64,000 nt of DNA from Cytophagales bacterium (GTDB lineage: Bacteria; Pseudomonadota; Gammaproteobacteria; Burkholderiales; Burkholderiaceae_C), in NCBI GenBank assembly GCA_030054145.1, contig JASGCK010000004.1, positions 194,521-258,520 of the forward strand. Reading direction: 5' to 3'. The translations under genes and the position numbers were made by a program. Below the pieces are notes generated by a model that did no database searches, was not told where the DNA came from, and saw only the letters and a list, made by a program, of their open reading frames with translations. Positions 55,472 to 64,000 of the stretch are shown piece by piece (position 1 is the stretch's first letter; the number at the start of each line of letters is the position of its first letter).

Positions 55472-58400
55472 ATGACTACTGAATTCCAAAAAGATTACCG
55501 CTCCACGCTCAACCTGCCCGATACGCCTTTCCCGATGCGTGGCGATTTGCCTAAGCGCGAAGCTGCGTGGGTTAAGGGCTGGGAGGACGCGGGCATTTAT
55601 AAGAAGCTGCGCGCTGCACGCCACAACTGCGCCAAAGGCAAGTTCATTTTGCACGACGGCCCGCCCTACGCCAACGGGCAAATTCACATGGGGCACGCGG
55701 TCAACAAAATTTTGAAAGACATGATCGTTAAAGCGCGTCAACTAGACGGCTTTGACGCAGCCTACATCCCAGGCTGGGATTGCCACGGTTTGCCGATTGA
55801 AAACGCCATTGAAAAACTCTACGGTCGCGGCCTTGCACGCGCTGATATGCAGGCCAAAGGTCGCGCATTTGCCACTGAGCAAATCGCCGCGCAAATGGCG
55901 GACTTCAAACGCCTTGGCGTGCTGGGCGAATGGGATCACCCGTACAAGACGATGGACTTTCAAAACGAAGCCGAAGAACTACGCGCCTTTAAGCGCGTGA
56001 TGGAGCGCGGCTTTGTGTACCGTGGGCAAAAGCCCGTGTACTGGTGCTTTGATTGCGGCTCGTCGCTGGCTGAGTTTGAAATTGAGTACCAAGATAAAAA
56101 GTCAACCACGCTCGATGTGGCGTTTGAATGCGCCGAGCCTGACAAGCTCGCAGCGGCTTTTGGCTTGCCTTCCGTTCAGGCTGAGCCTGTCGAAGCCTCT
56201 TTAGGCACTTCGACAGGCTCAGTGCGAACGGATAAGACAAACTTGAGAACGGATAAGACGAGTTCGATAACGGATAAGACGAAGTTGATGTTTGCGGTCA
56301 TTTGGACAACCACTGCGTGGACGATTCCTGCTAACCAAGCTTTGAATGTCCACCCTGAACTTGACTACGACCTTGTGCAAACCAAGCGCGGAATGCTCGT
56401 GCTCGCTAAGGCACGCGCGGCGGACTGTTTGGAGCGTTATGCCCTAGAAGGCACAGTAGTCGGGACTTGCAAGGGTGCGGCTTTAGAAAAAATCAATTTC
56501 AAGCATCCGCTGTTTGATGTGCCCAATTCTGACGGCACGTTTGGCTACCAGCGCCTCTCGCCCATTTACGTGGCCGACTACGTGGGCGACGGCGACGGCA
56601 CAGGCATCGTCCACAGTGCGCCTGCTTACGGCGTAGAAGACTTTAACTCCTGCGTCAAAAATGGTCTGCCGTACAAAGAGATTTTGAATCCCGTGCAAGG
56701 CAACGGCGCGTATGCGGCGGACTTTCCGCTCTTTGCAGGTCAGCATATTTGGAAGGCAGTTCAAAGCGTTCTTGCGGCGCTGGACGCGGCGGGTCGCTTG
56801 ATGGCAACGAAAGAAATCGTACACAGCTATCCGCATTGCTGGCGGCACAAATCCCCCGTGATTTACCGTGCGGCAGCGCAGTGGTTTATCCGCATGGATC
56901 ACGCCACGGAGCAAACGGCTGGCGTGTTTGCTGTCGATGCACCGAAAGAATCTTTGCGCGAAATTGCACTGCAAGCGATTGGTGAACCTGGCGACCCGAG
57001 CGCGATTCAGTTCTACCCCGAGAACGGGCGCGTGCGGCTGCGCGACATGATCGCGGGTCGCCCCGACTGGTGCATTAGCCGCCAACGCGCATGGGGCGTG
57101 CCTTTGGCACTCTTCATCCACAAAGACACGGGCGCGTTGCACCCCGACACGCCAGCCATTTTGGACACCGCCGCCAACATGATTGAAGCGGGCGGCATTG
57201 AAGCGTGGAGCGCTGCGTCGCCCGCATCCATCATCGGGGCCGCGGACGCAGAGCACTACTTCAAATCGACCGATATTTTGGAAGTGTGGTTTGACTCGGG
57301 CACGACGCACACCACGGTGCTCAAACATTCACACGCTGGCGCGGGTCATGAACAGGGCCCCGAAGCTGATCTCTACCTAGAAGGCCACGACCAGCATCGC
57401 GGCTGGTTCCATTCGTCCTTGCTCACTGCCTGCGCCATGTATGGCCGCGCACCGTACCGCGCCTTGCTCACGCATGGCTTCACGGTTGATAGCAAGGGCA
57501 TCAAGATGAGCAAGTCACTCAAAAACGGCATCGAGCCGCAAGTGACGTGGGACAAGCTAGGCGCAGAAATCATTCGCCTGTGGGTCGCGTCCAGTGACTA
57601 CTCGGGCGACATTGCGGGCGACGACAAAATCTTGGCACGCGTGGTGGATACGTACCGCCGCATCCGAAACACGCTCAAATTCTTGATGGCAAACACATCC
57701 GATTTTGATGTCGCCAAAGACGCTGTGCCATTTGATGAGATGCTGGAGATTGACCGCTACGCCTTATCCCGTGCGGCTTCGCTTCAAAGCGACATCCTCG
57801 CGCATTACAAGGTGTACGAGTTCCACCCTGTCGTCTCCAAGCTACAAATTTATTGCTCGGAAGATTTGGGTAGCTTCTATTTAGACATTTTGAAAGACCG
57901 TCTGTACACCACGAAGGCAAATTCCAAAGAGCGCCGTAGTGCCCAAACCGCGCTACACCACATCACGCAAGCCATGCTGCGCTGGATGGCGCCGTTCTTA
58001 AGCTTCACCGCTGAAGAGGCTTGGCAGGTTGTGGGTAACTCTGAGTCGATCTTTATGGAGACATACGCCAACTTCGAGACCACTCGCCAATCCGTTCGGG
58101 CTGAGCCTGTCGAAGCCTTGGCTAAAAAATGGCAACGCATCGCCGACATCCGCGCCAGAGTCAACAAAGAAATTGAAGTGCAACGCGCGGATGGAAAAAT
58201 AGGTTCATCCCTGCAAGCCAATGTAATGCTTAGGCCTAATGATGCGGATGAAGCTATTTTGAAATCCCTAGGGATGGATCTAAAGTATGTATTTATTGTT
58301 TCCAAAGTTATTTTTAAACCAACTGAAAGCGAAATTAATCTGAGCGGTCAAAATGTCCATTTTGAATTTGGATTTGCTGATGTATCTGGTGATGAATTTA

Positions 58401-58546
58401 TATCCGTCTACCCATCCACAGACACCAAATGCGAACGCTGCTGGCATTACGTGGCGGACGTTGGCAGCAACGCCGAACATCCCACGATTTGCGGACGCTG
58501 CGTCAGCAACTTGTTTGGCACGGGTGAAACACGGAGCTTTGCATGA
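55472..58546 (+). CDS. ileS: isoleucyl-tRNA synthetase
   Basis: A 1024-residue class Ia aminoacyl-tRNA synthetase, clearly longer than the roughly 930-960 usual for the family. HIGH motif HMGH at about residues 72-75 ([13 protein letters not shown]), KMSKS at about 678-682 ([11 protein letters not shown]), editing-domain [15 protein letters not shown], and C-terminal zinc Cys (CERCWHY, ICGRCV). The extra length comes from two in-frame repeat insertions, at residues about 234-273 (before the editing domain) and about 874-883 (in the anticodon-binding side). Codon use around them is normal. It ends in an ATGA overlap with lspA. Confidence 0.96.
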   Translation: MTTEFQKDYRSTLNLPDTPFPMRGDLPKREAAWVKGWEDAGIYKKLRAARHNCAKGKFILHDGPPYANGQIHMGHAVNKILKDMIVKARQLDGFDAAYIPGWDCHGLPIENAIEKLYGRGLARADMQAKGRAFATEQIAAQMADFKRLGVLGEWDHPYKTMDFQNEAEELRAFKRVMERGFVYRGQKPVYWCFDCGSSLAEFEIEYQDKKSTTLDVAFECAEPDKLAAAFGLPSVQAEPVEASLGTSTGSVRTDKTNLRTDKTSSITDKTKLMFAVIWTTTAWTIPANQALNVHPELDYDLVQTKRGMLVLAKARAADCLERYALEGTVVGTCKGAALEKINFKHPLFDVPNSDGTFGYQRLSPIYVADYVGDGDGTGIVHSAPAYGVEDFNSCVKNGLPYKEILNPVQGNGAYAADFPLFAGQHIWKAVQSVLAALDAAGRLMATKEIVHSYPHCWRHKSPVIYRAAAQWFIRMDHATEQTAGVFAVDAPKESLREIALQAIGEPGDPSAIQFYPENGRVRLRDMIAGRPDWCISRQRAWGVPLALFIHKDTGALHPDTPAILDTAANMIEAGGIEAWSAASPASIIGAADAEHYFKSTDILEVWFDSGTTHTTVLKHSHAGAGHEQGPEADLYLEGHDQHRGWFHSSLLTACAMYGRAPYRALLTHGFTVDSKGIKMSKSLKNGIEPQVTWDKLGAEIIRLWVASSDYSGDIAGDDKILARVVDTYRRIRNTLKFLMANTSDFDVAKDAVPFDEMLEIDRYALSRAASLQSDILAHYKVYEFHPVVSKLQIYCSEDLGSFYLDILKDRLYTTKANSKERRSAQTALHHITQAMLRWMAPFLSFTAEEAWQVVGNSESIFMETYANFETTRQSVRAEPVEALAKKWQRIADIRARVNKEIEVQRADGKIGSSLQANVMLRPNDADEAILKSLGMDLKYVFIVSKVIFKPTESEINLSGQNVHFEFGFADVSGDEFISVYPSTDTKCERCWHYVADVGSNAEHPTICGRCVSNLFGTGETRSFA
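56172..56288. repeat. palindromic element plus 21-bp x3 tandem repeat inside ileS
   Basis: Arms 56172-56196 (CCGTTCAGGCTGAGCCTGTC start) and 56205-56231 form a near-perfect palindrome with a loop of about 8 bases. Three 21-base units (56226-56288, GAACGGATAAGACAAACTTGA and variants) follow, the first starting inside the right arm. They encode RTDKTNL-type heptapeptides. Confidence 0.93.
58092..58119. repeat. second dispersed element copy inside ileS
   Basis: CCGTTCGGGCTGAGCCTGTC followed by GAAGCCTT is a single arm of the 56172 palindrome, in the same orientation and reading frame (Ser-Val-Arg-Ala-Glu-Pro-Val-Glu-Ala). Confidence 0.88.
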
Positions 58547-59031
58547 AATCCTCTCGTAGCCCTTTATGGATATGGCTTTGCATCGCACTCATCGTCATCA
58601 TCCTCGATCAATTCACCAAGGTGCTCATCATCGGAGCGTATCAACTGGGTGACGCGACGCGGGTGACTTCGTTCTTTAACGTGGTGCGCGTTCACAACAC
58701 GGGCGCGGCGTTTAGCTTTTTGGCTGGCGCGGATGGTTGGCAGCGTTGGTTCTTCACGGGCGTTGGCGCGGTTGCCGTTATCGTGATTGTTTGGCTACTC
58801 CGCTCTGCGGGATCGCAGCGTCTGTTTGCCGCCGCGCTTTCGCTGATTTTGGGCGGTGCCATTGGCAACGTGATCGACCGCCTCTGGCACGGCTACGTGG
58901 TGGACTTTCTCGATTTCCACTTGAGCGGGATTCACTTCCCCGCATTCAACGTGGCCGATAGCGCCATCACCCTCGGCGCGATTGGCTTGATTTTGGACGA
59001 GTTGTTACGGGTGAGGCGCGCACGAAGCTAA
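58543..59031 (+). CDS. lspA: lipoprotein signal peptidase (signal peptidase II)
   Basis: A 162-residue inner-membrane aspartyl protease with four membrane segments. Catalytic residues are D121 (YVVDFLDFH) and D139 ([14 protein letters not shown]), with LDQFTKVLI at the N-terminus. It removes the signal peptide of prolipoproteins. The ATG overlaps the ileS stop, the classic ileS-lspA arrangement. Confidence 0.95.
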   Translation: MKSSRSPLWIWLCIALIVIILDQFTKVLIIGAYQLGDATRVTSFFNVVRVHNTGAAFSFLAGADGWQRWFFTGVGAVAVIVIVWLLRSAGSQRLFAAALSLILGGAIGNVIDRLWHGYVVDFLDFHLSGIHFPAFNVADSAITLGAIGLILDELLRVRRARS

Positions 59032-59039
59032 TTGAAATG

Positions 59040-60197
59040 TTAGACCAAACTTGTGAGAAAAATTTCTGCACTCATTTGGCGTATGCCGCCCTGCTCTTCA
59101 TCTATGCCTGAATCAAATACTAATTGGTAGGCATTTTTTACCAACAATTTTTCTTTGAAATAGCTCAAATGTGCTGAAATGGGTGACTTTTTAGCCTTCA
59201 CTTCGGCAATGAACTCAACCTTGCCATCGGCCACCACGCAAAAATCGACTTCTCTTTGTTCTCGATCTCTTAAAAAATAAAGATCGGCAGCAATACCATA
59301 AACATCGGTTAAATAATGAACGTATTTGAGTAAATGATTGGCCACGATGTTTTCGTATTTCGCCCCAACATCCTCAATACCTGTGTAGTCCCACAGGTAC
59401 ACTTTAGGCTCTTTACGAAGCGACTTGAGCTGGCTGTGCTGAAACGGATAAATGCGGTAACAAAAATACATTTGCTCCAGCGTATCCATCCAATGCGCGA
59501 GTGTTTTATGCGTAACCTTCAAATCTTCAGTGAGCGCATTCAACGAAAACATGGAGCCGACTCGATCGGGCAATAACGTTGCCAGAATCTCTAGCGTGCT
59601 TAAATCCCGAATGTTGCTGACATCCCGAATGTCCTCTTGAATCAATCGCTTCTCGCGGTCATGATGCCAACGCTTTAAATCACGCTGATCTTTGCTGTTG
59701 TAGAGTTCTGGAAAACCGCCAAATGTTATCAAGTCTTGCCAAAGCGCTGGCGGCAAATTTTTCGTAAATGAGGGCGCTACCTCTCGCGCGTAGGGCTTAC
59801 CCAAAAGCTCCGCAATCGACAACGGATGCAACCGATAGTAAAAGTAGCGCCCCAGCAGCGAGTCGCCACCTTTTTGATATAAATCTAGCCTTGCACTACC
59901 CGTCACAAGAATAGAAAAATCGTCCTGCCGTGTGTCAAATACACCTTTGAGATGATTTTTCCAATCTCGATATTTATGAATTTCGTCATAAATGACAAGC
60001 TGAGTACCGCCCGCAAAGGTACTCTCCAAAATCGCCTTTTTATCGGATCGACTATCCCAATTGAGATAAGTCGTTTGCGCGTAGTTGGATGCAATATTTT
60101 TCGCAAGTGTGGTTTTACCAACTTGGCGCGGACCGCCAATAAAGACCATTTTTTTGGCTAAATCAGCGGCAATAAGAGATTCGAGATAACGCTTCAT
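59040..60197 (-). CDS. AAA ATPase with DUF4143 (second paralog)
   Basis: A 385-residue ATPase like the one at 44.9-46.1 kb: P-loop GGPRQVGKTTLAK, Walker B LVIYDEIHK, VTGSARLD, and a C-terminal DUF4143/nuclease-like pattern (REVDFCVVADGKVEFIAEVKAKK). Start at 60197 (MKRYLESLIAADLAKK) is preferred; an in-frame ATG 24 bases upstream is possible. More AT-rich than its neighbours, which hints at transfer. Convergent with lspA. Confidence 0.87.
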   Translation of the reverse strand: MKRYLESLIAADLAKKMVFIGGPRQVGKTTLAKNIASNYAQTTYLNWDSRSDKKAILESTFAGGTQLVIYDEIHKYRDWKNHLKGVFDTRQDDFSILVTGSARLDLYQKGGDSLLGRYFYYRLHPLSIAELLGKPYAREVAPSFTKNLPPALWQDLITFGGFPELYNSKDQRDLKRWHHDREKRLIQEDIRDVSNIRDLSTLEILATLLPDRVGSMFSLNALTEDLKVTHKTLAHWMDTLEQMYFCYRIYPFQHSQLKSLRKEPKVYLWDYTGIEDVGAKYENIVANHLLKYVHYLTDVYGIAADLYFLRDREQREVDFCVVADGKVEFIAEVKAKKSPISAHLSYFKEKLLVKNAYQLVFDSGIDEEQGGIRQMSAEIFLTSLV

Positions 60198-60234
60198 CCA
60201 GAAAATTATACCCAAATCCAAAAAGTTGTCGTTA

Positions 60235-60256
60235 TTTTTATAGTTCGGTATAAAAA
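60235..60256. promoter_or_regulatory. AT-rich inverted repeat between rnr and the DUF4143 gene
   Basis: TTTTTATA-GTTCGG-TATAAAAA: perfect 8-base arms with a 6-base loop. It lies 38 bases before the ATPase start and 16 bases after the rnr stop, so it may be a binding site or a weak terminator. It resembles in placement the palindrome upstream of the other paralog. Confidence 0.45.
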
Positions 60257-60272
60257 TATAGGCATTGATTGC

Positions 60273-62564
60273 TTATTTCTTGCGCGACTTGCCAGATTTT
60301 GGACGAGTTGTTACGGGTGAGGCGCGCACGAAGCTAGCCTTGCCCTTCCCTTTGGCTTTGGCTTTGCCTTGAATTTTTTCTCTGGCGGGTCTTGCCTCGA
60401 AGTTGTCATTCGGCAGCGTTTTTATTTTTGACTCGCCAGCCTGCTCGTCTTTGAGCAGCTTGAAATCAATCTTGCGTGCATCTAAATCCACGCCCGCAAC
60501 CTGCACGCGTACTGGCGTTCCCGCTGCGTAACGAATGCCCGTGCGCTCGCCGCGAAGTTCCTGCCGCGCTTCGTCGAATCGGTAGTATTCGCCGCCCAGC
60601 TCGGTGATGTGAATCAAACCTTCCACAAACATTTGATCTAGCGTCACGAATAAACCGAAGCTAGTCACCGTGCTGACGACACCCGTCAATTCCTCGCCCA
60701 AATGCTGCTTGACGTATTTACATTTCAACCATTGCTCAACGTCACGGCTGGCTTCGTCAGCACGGCGCTCGCACGCCGAGCAGTGCAGCCCTGCGGCTTG
60801 CCACGCCTCTTGGTCTGCAAGTTGCTGCTTCGATAACTTTTTGCCAACATTGCTGGAGGGCTTATCTGACGTGCCTTGCAAAGGCTTGCGCTTCGCCATC
60901 CATTGATTCAGCTTGGTATGCGCTTGCGTGGGTGTTGGCAGATTGGGTAGCTGATACGTGGTCGCGTTGAGCGTTGCCTTGATGACGCGATGCACCAGCA
61001 AATCGGGGTAGCGGCGAATCGGACTGGTGAAATGTGTGTACGCCTGAAACGCCAATCCAAAGTGCCCGCTATTAATCGGCGTGTAAATCGCCTGCTGCAT
61101 GGAGCGCAACAGCATGGTGTGAATTTGCGCCGCATCAGGACGCTCTTTCGTCGCATTAGCGATGGCCTGAAACTCAGCAGGAATAGGCTCTGCACTCAAG
61201 GTCGCCATCACGCCAATGGCTTTTAAGTAATTGCGCAGGATTTCTTTTTTCTCAGGCGTGGGACCTTCGTGTACGCGGAAGAGTCCTGGATTGTGACTCT
61301 GCGCAATAAAGTCCGCCGAGCACACGTTCGCCGCCAACATACACTCTTCGATCAAGCGATGCGCGTCGTTGCGTTTGCGCGGCACGATGCGTTCGATGCG
61401 TCCGTTTTCATCGCAAATAATTTGCGTTTCAACCGTATCAAAATCCACTGCACCGCGCACATTGCGCGCCGCAAGTAACGCGCGGTACACATCATGCAAA
61501 TGCTCTAAATGCGGCACAAGCACGGGGTTCTGAGCGTTGCGCTTATTGGCTTCCAAGCCCTTGGTGTTGGTCAAAATCGCCGCCACTTCGTTGTAGGTAA
61601 AGCGTGCGTGGCTAAACATCACCGCAGGATAAAACTGGTACGCGTGCAACTCGCCCTCGTTCGTAATCAACATATCGCAAACCATGCACAGACGCTCAAC
61701 TTCGGGGTTTAGCGAACACAAGCCGTTCGATAATTTTTCGGGCAACATCGGAATCACGCGGCGCGGAAAGTACACGCTAGTGGCACGCTCGTAGGCATCA
61801 ATGTCAATCGCAGCGCCCGTCTCCACGTAGTGACTCACATCCGCAATAGCAACCAACAAGCGCCAGCCGTTGGGCTTTTTTCCCTTACCAATGACAGCAG
61901 GTTCAGCGTAGACCGCATCATCAAAATCGCGTGCGTCTTCGCCGTCAATCGTAACCAGGGGCACATCGGTTAAATCAACGCGTCCCTTCTTATCCTTGGC
62001 CAAAACCTTATCGGGTAAGGCTTTGGCGGCTTTTAAGCAAGCCTCGCTAAACAGATGCGGCACATCAAACTTGCGCACCGCAATTTCAATCTCCATGCCT
62101 GGATCGTCTGCCGCGCCTAGCACTTCGGTGATTTTTCCAATCGGCTGCGCAAAGAGCGCAGGCTTCTCGGTCAAGGCAATCACCACAACCTTGCCCGTCC
62201 ACTCATCCGCCTGCGCTTTGGTGAGCTTAGGTATCAAAATATCTTGTCCATAGCGCTTGTCTTCAGGTGCGACCACCCAGACACCACCCTCGTTCAGCAA
62301 CCGTCCAATGATGGGACGCTCGGGGCGAGCCAAAATATCAAGCACGTGCCCTTCAGGCCGACCTTTACGATCAAGCCTTTGGATACGCACCAAGACCGAG
62401 TCGCCATGCAGCACGGCACGCATCTCGTTCATCGCCAAATACACGTCGGCACCGCCATCATCGCGCTGAACAAAGCCATGCCCACCTTGGTGTCCGAGCA
62501 CGGTGCCCTTAAATTCTGAGAGTAATCCTGCGGGTTCTTGCGCAGTTGTTATTTTTGTTTTCAT
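60273..62564 (-). CDS. rnr: ribonuclease R
   Basis: A 763-residue 3'-5' exoribonuclease. Cold-shock-like N-terminal part (GTVLGHQGGHGFVQRDDGG), RNB domain with DGEDARDFDDAVYAE (metal Asp), PMLPEKLSNGLCSLNPEVERL, FTSPIRRYPDLLVHRVIKA (part), then the S1 domain and a Lys/Arg-rich C-terminal tail (PAREKIQGKAKAKGKGKA). It degrades structured RNA and matures rRNA/tmRNA. Stands alone, divergent from the tRNA gene. Confidence 0.95.
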   Translation of the reverse strand: MKTKITTAQEPAGLLSEFKGTVLGHQGGHGFVQRDDGGADVYLAMNEMRAVLHGDSVLVRIQRLDRKGRPEGHVLDILARPERPIIGRLLNEGGVWVVAPEDKRYGQDILIPKLTKAQADEWTGKVVVIALTEKPALFAQPIGKITEVLGAADDPGMEIEIAVRKFDVPHLFSEACLKAAKALPDKVLAKDKKGRVDLTDVPLVTIDGEDARDFDDAVYAEPAVIGKGKKPNGWRLLVAIADVSHYVETGAAIDIDAYERATSVYFPRRVIPMLPEKLSNGLCSLNPEVERLCMVCDMLITNEGELHAYQFYPAVMFSHARFTYNEVAAILTNTKGLEANKRNAQNPVLVPHLEHLHDVYRALLAARNVRGAVDFDTVETQIICDENGRIERIVPRKRNDAHRLIEECMLAANVCSADFIAQSHNPGLFRVHEGPTPEKKEILRNYLKAIGVMATLSAEPIPAEFQAIANATKERPDAAQIHTMLLRSMQQAIYTPINSGHFGLAFQAYTHFTSPIRRYPDLLVHRVIKATLNATTYQLPNLPTPTQAHTKLNQWMAKRKPLQGTSDKPSSNVGKKLSKQQLADQEAWQAAGLHCSACERRADEASRDVEQWLKCKYVKQHLGEELTGVVSTVTSFGLFVTLDQMFVEGLIHITELGGEYYRFDEARQELRGERTGIRYAAGTPVRVQVAGVDLDARKIDFKLLKDEQAGESKIKTLPNDNFEARPAREKIQGKAKAKGKGKASFVRASPVTTRPKSGKSRKK

Positions 62565-62630
62565 ATTGATAGGTTAACGCCTTCGCGAAATGCGAGGGCT
62601 GGTACAATCAGCCGCTTGATTTCCTGAGAT

Positions 62631-62715
<85 letters not shown>

Positions 62716-62764
62716 TACTGGATACACAGCGATAGGCAACAATACACGTTTTTACCCAACATAG

Positions 62765-62788
62765 AGTCCCTTTCGAGGGGCTTTTTTT
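62765..62788 (+). terminator. Rho-independent terminator after tRNA-Leu
   Basis: AGTCCC-TTTCGA-GGGGCT forms a six-pair stem (one G-T pair) followed by seven Ts. It fits termination of the tRNA transcript about 50 bases after the gene. Confidence 0.75.
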
Positions 62789-63099
62789 CATCCCTCATTT
62801 AGTTAATCGTTCCCGCAAAACCCCTAAACCCCAGATAAACAAAGGGCTACAGGGCAAATACGGATAGCAAAAACTCTCAAAACTGAGTTTAGTCGGATGC
62901 AAATTCCTAGAGAAAACGCCATGTTCAAGCCTCAAAAGTCTAGTGTAACCGCGCCAAACCCGTCCGAGCTTGAACCCACCCGCTTGATGGCCAGCTTGCT
63001 GCAAGGCATAGCCAGCAAAGATCAAAGTCCCGTCCAACCCCGCACGGTGGCGGGGGCTGTGGGCTACTGCGGGGTCAAAGAGGACAACCCGCAGGCGCA

Positions 63100-63240
63100 A
63101 ATCATTTTGATGCGGGCGATTATGGATAAGAGCATCAAAGCCCTAGCGTGGCTTTCTTTGCGCCCAATTCTGGCTGCGCTAGAGCGCGATATCGAGGCGC
63201 TTGTGCGGTTTATGGCGCTACCAATCTTGTCCAATTCGCG
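63100..63240 (+). mobile_element. IS5-like remnant (copy of the 27.7 kb fragment)
   Basis: The stretch encodes KALAWLSLRPILAAL, nearly the same as KALDWLSLRPIFYAL in the remnant at 27653-27865, and about 45 of 51 bases agree in the core. It is inverted relative to that copy. The surrounding sequence from 62789 to 63300 shows no convincing gene, although a frame spans this stretch. Confidence 0.5.
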
Positions 63241-63299
63241 TTTGTCGGCTGCGCCTTTGCCGATGCTGGGGTGAATTTGAATTTTGCAGGGAAGACCAA

Positions 63300-63588
63300 T
63301 TACGCTGTCGGGATTTACCCGAGTTTTGCAAAACATCCTTAAATTGAATCTTTAAATATTCTAAAAATTTTAGTGTATTGGTTGTTTTTTTAATATGATT
63401 TTTTAATACTAAATAAATCTTTAGTATTCATCTAAAGCGAAGCACTAAATTAACAGCGTGGAAATAAAAAATATCGAATATCTCATGAATTTAGTGTGGT
63501 ATATTAACTTGGCACATATTAGCTAAGCTAATAAGTCCTATTTTAATTTTGAGAAAAACCGATTGACGGCTAAAAATGTATATTTTAT
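63300..63588 (+). promoter_or_regulatory. AT-rich leader of the adhesin gene with an inverted repeat
   Basis: About 290 bases of very AT-rich sequence precede the adhesin start. It contains a 7-base inverted repeat ATTAGCT-A-AGCTAAT at 63518-63532 and several A/T runs. No clear -35/-10 pair can be chosen. Such AT-rich leaders are typical targets of H-NS-like silencers, which is inference. Confidence 0.45.
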
Positions 63589-64000
63589 ATGAATAAAAAT
63601 CTATATAAAATCATATTTAATAAGAAAAAAGGGCTGCTTATTGCGGTGGCGGAGACGGTCACCTCGCAAGGCAAGAGTACTGGCGCAACAGCAGCGCCCA
63701 GTGCCAAGTTAGCGGATACCAAAGGTTTTTGCCTAGCTCTCTCATCCTTTGCCATAGCGGCTGCCGTTTTAGGCGCACAAGGCCTCCAAAGCGTCGCTTA
63801 CGCTCAGTCTGTACTTCCCACAGGCGGAGTCGTCACATCAGGTACAGGCTCAATCTCTACGGCGGGCAACACCCTCACCGTTAACCAAAGCTCAAACGTG
63901 CTGGGCGCTAACTGGCAGTCTTTCAGCATTGGCGCAGGTAACACGGTCATCTTCAATCAACCCAGCAGCACCGCCATTGCCGTCAACCGCGTGGTTGGCA
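63589..64000 (+). CDS. filamentous-haemagglutinin-like TpsA adhesin, N-terminus only
   Basis: The first 137 codons of a large secreted protein. Residues 1-24 form an extended signal peptide region (ESPR: MNKNLYKIIFNKKKGLLIAV, then AE), followed by the signal peptide hydrophobic core (LALSSFAIAAAVLGAQGL) and processing after SVAYAQS. The TPS domain starts at LPTGGVVTSGTGSIS and shows NxLTVNQSS and W-Q-S-F-S-IGAGNTVIFNQPSSTAIAVNRV, the FhaB/HMW1A pattern. The rest lies outside the window. A TpsB transporter gene is not visible here. Possible HMW1C-type sequon NQS is seen. Confidence 0.9.
   Translation, partial: MNKNLYKIIFNKKKGLLIAVAETVTSQGKSTGATAAPSAKLADTKGFCLALSSFAIAAAVLGAQGLQSVAYAQSVLPTGGVVTSGTGSISTAGNTLTVNQSSNVLGANWQSFSIGAGNTVIFNQPSSTAIAVNRVVG

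Noticed and set aside
56483..57328. 281-codon frame opposite ileS
   Set aside because: Arg/His/Val-rich antisense translation of a certain gene, with no start signal.
62897..63274. 125-codon frame before the adhesin
   Set aside because: Only its 3' part resembles anything (an IS remnant); the 5' part shows no family pattern and no ribosome site.

Overview
The window looks like a chromosomal segment of a betaproteobacterium, most likely order Burkholderiales, with mid-range GC. I base this on the lptF-lptG-cbiX group, the mltG-tmk-holB-tatD operon with divergent ygfZ, the NfeD/QmcA pair, a biodegradative-type Arg/Lys/Orn decarboxylase, a beta-oxidation operon, and ileS-lspA next to ribF. I cannot name the genus. 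Most genes are ordinary housekeeping genes. The unusual content lies in one surface-glycan locus, several toxin-antitoxin-like modules, and many short repeats inserted in frame into conserved genes.

Layout: 1-1.9 kb is the end of a glycan locus (O-antigen ligase/polymerase-like protein and a family 2 glycosyltransferase). 1.9-15.2 kb is housekeeping: decarboxylase, NfeD/QmcA, LPS transport permeases LptF/LptG, a CbiX-type chelatase, ankyrin/TatD/HolB/Tmk/MltG, YgfZ, a thioesterase-acetyltransferase fusion and an iron alcohol dehydrogenase. 15.2-28.7 kb is a nucleotide-sugar and glycosyltransferase locus. It starts with an HMW1C-like protein N-glycosyltransferase, then fcl and gmd (GDP-fucose), rfbF-rfbG-rfbH (CDP-4-keto-3,6-dideoxyglucose), a split transketolase, sugar reductases/epimerases and AT-rich glycosyltransferases. 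TA-like genes sit inside it: a DUF4160/DUF2442 pair between fcl and gmd, and an antitoxin-like gene followed by a PemK/MazF-like domain fused in frame to RfbH.

28.7-33 kb holds galU, a patatin-like hydrolase and tex. 33.1-34.3 kb holds two adjacent TA systems, hicAB and yefM-yoeB. 34.4-44.8 kb is a long leftward fatty-acid/acyl-CoA degradation cluster (FadB-like protein, thiolase, acyl-CoA dehydrogenase, two SDRs, thioesterase, MDR reductase, GST), interrupted by a nucleotidyltransferase gene, a small gene and a Nudix remnant. 44.9-62.6 kb carries two AAA/DUF4143 ATPases, an IspD-IspF fusion, mfd, a TPR O-GlcNAc-transferase-like protein, an HNH nuclease, ribF, a PIN-like gene pair, ileS, lspA and rnr. 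A tRNA-Leu(CAG), an IS remnant and an AT-rich leader precede the first 137 codons of a two-partner-secretion adhesin that runs off the window.

Two themes join these regions. First, at least seven conserved genes (tmk, ribF, mfd, the TPR transferase, the acyl-CoA dehydrogenase, ileS twice, tex) carry in-frame palindromic elements and/or short tandem arrays with units of 9, 12, 15, 18 or 21 bp, recalling the palindromic elements known inside Rickettsia genes. Second, the window encodes two GT41-type protein glycosyltransferases and a large secreted adhesin, so an adhesin-glycosylation system is a reasonable hypothesis. The rfbFGH plus transketolase set also suggests a branched or otherwise modified 3,6-dideoxy sugar. 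All functions are inferred from sequence reading; no database search was run.
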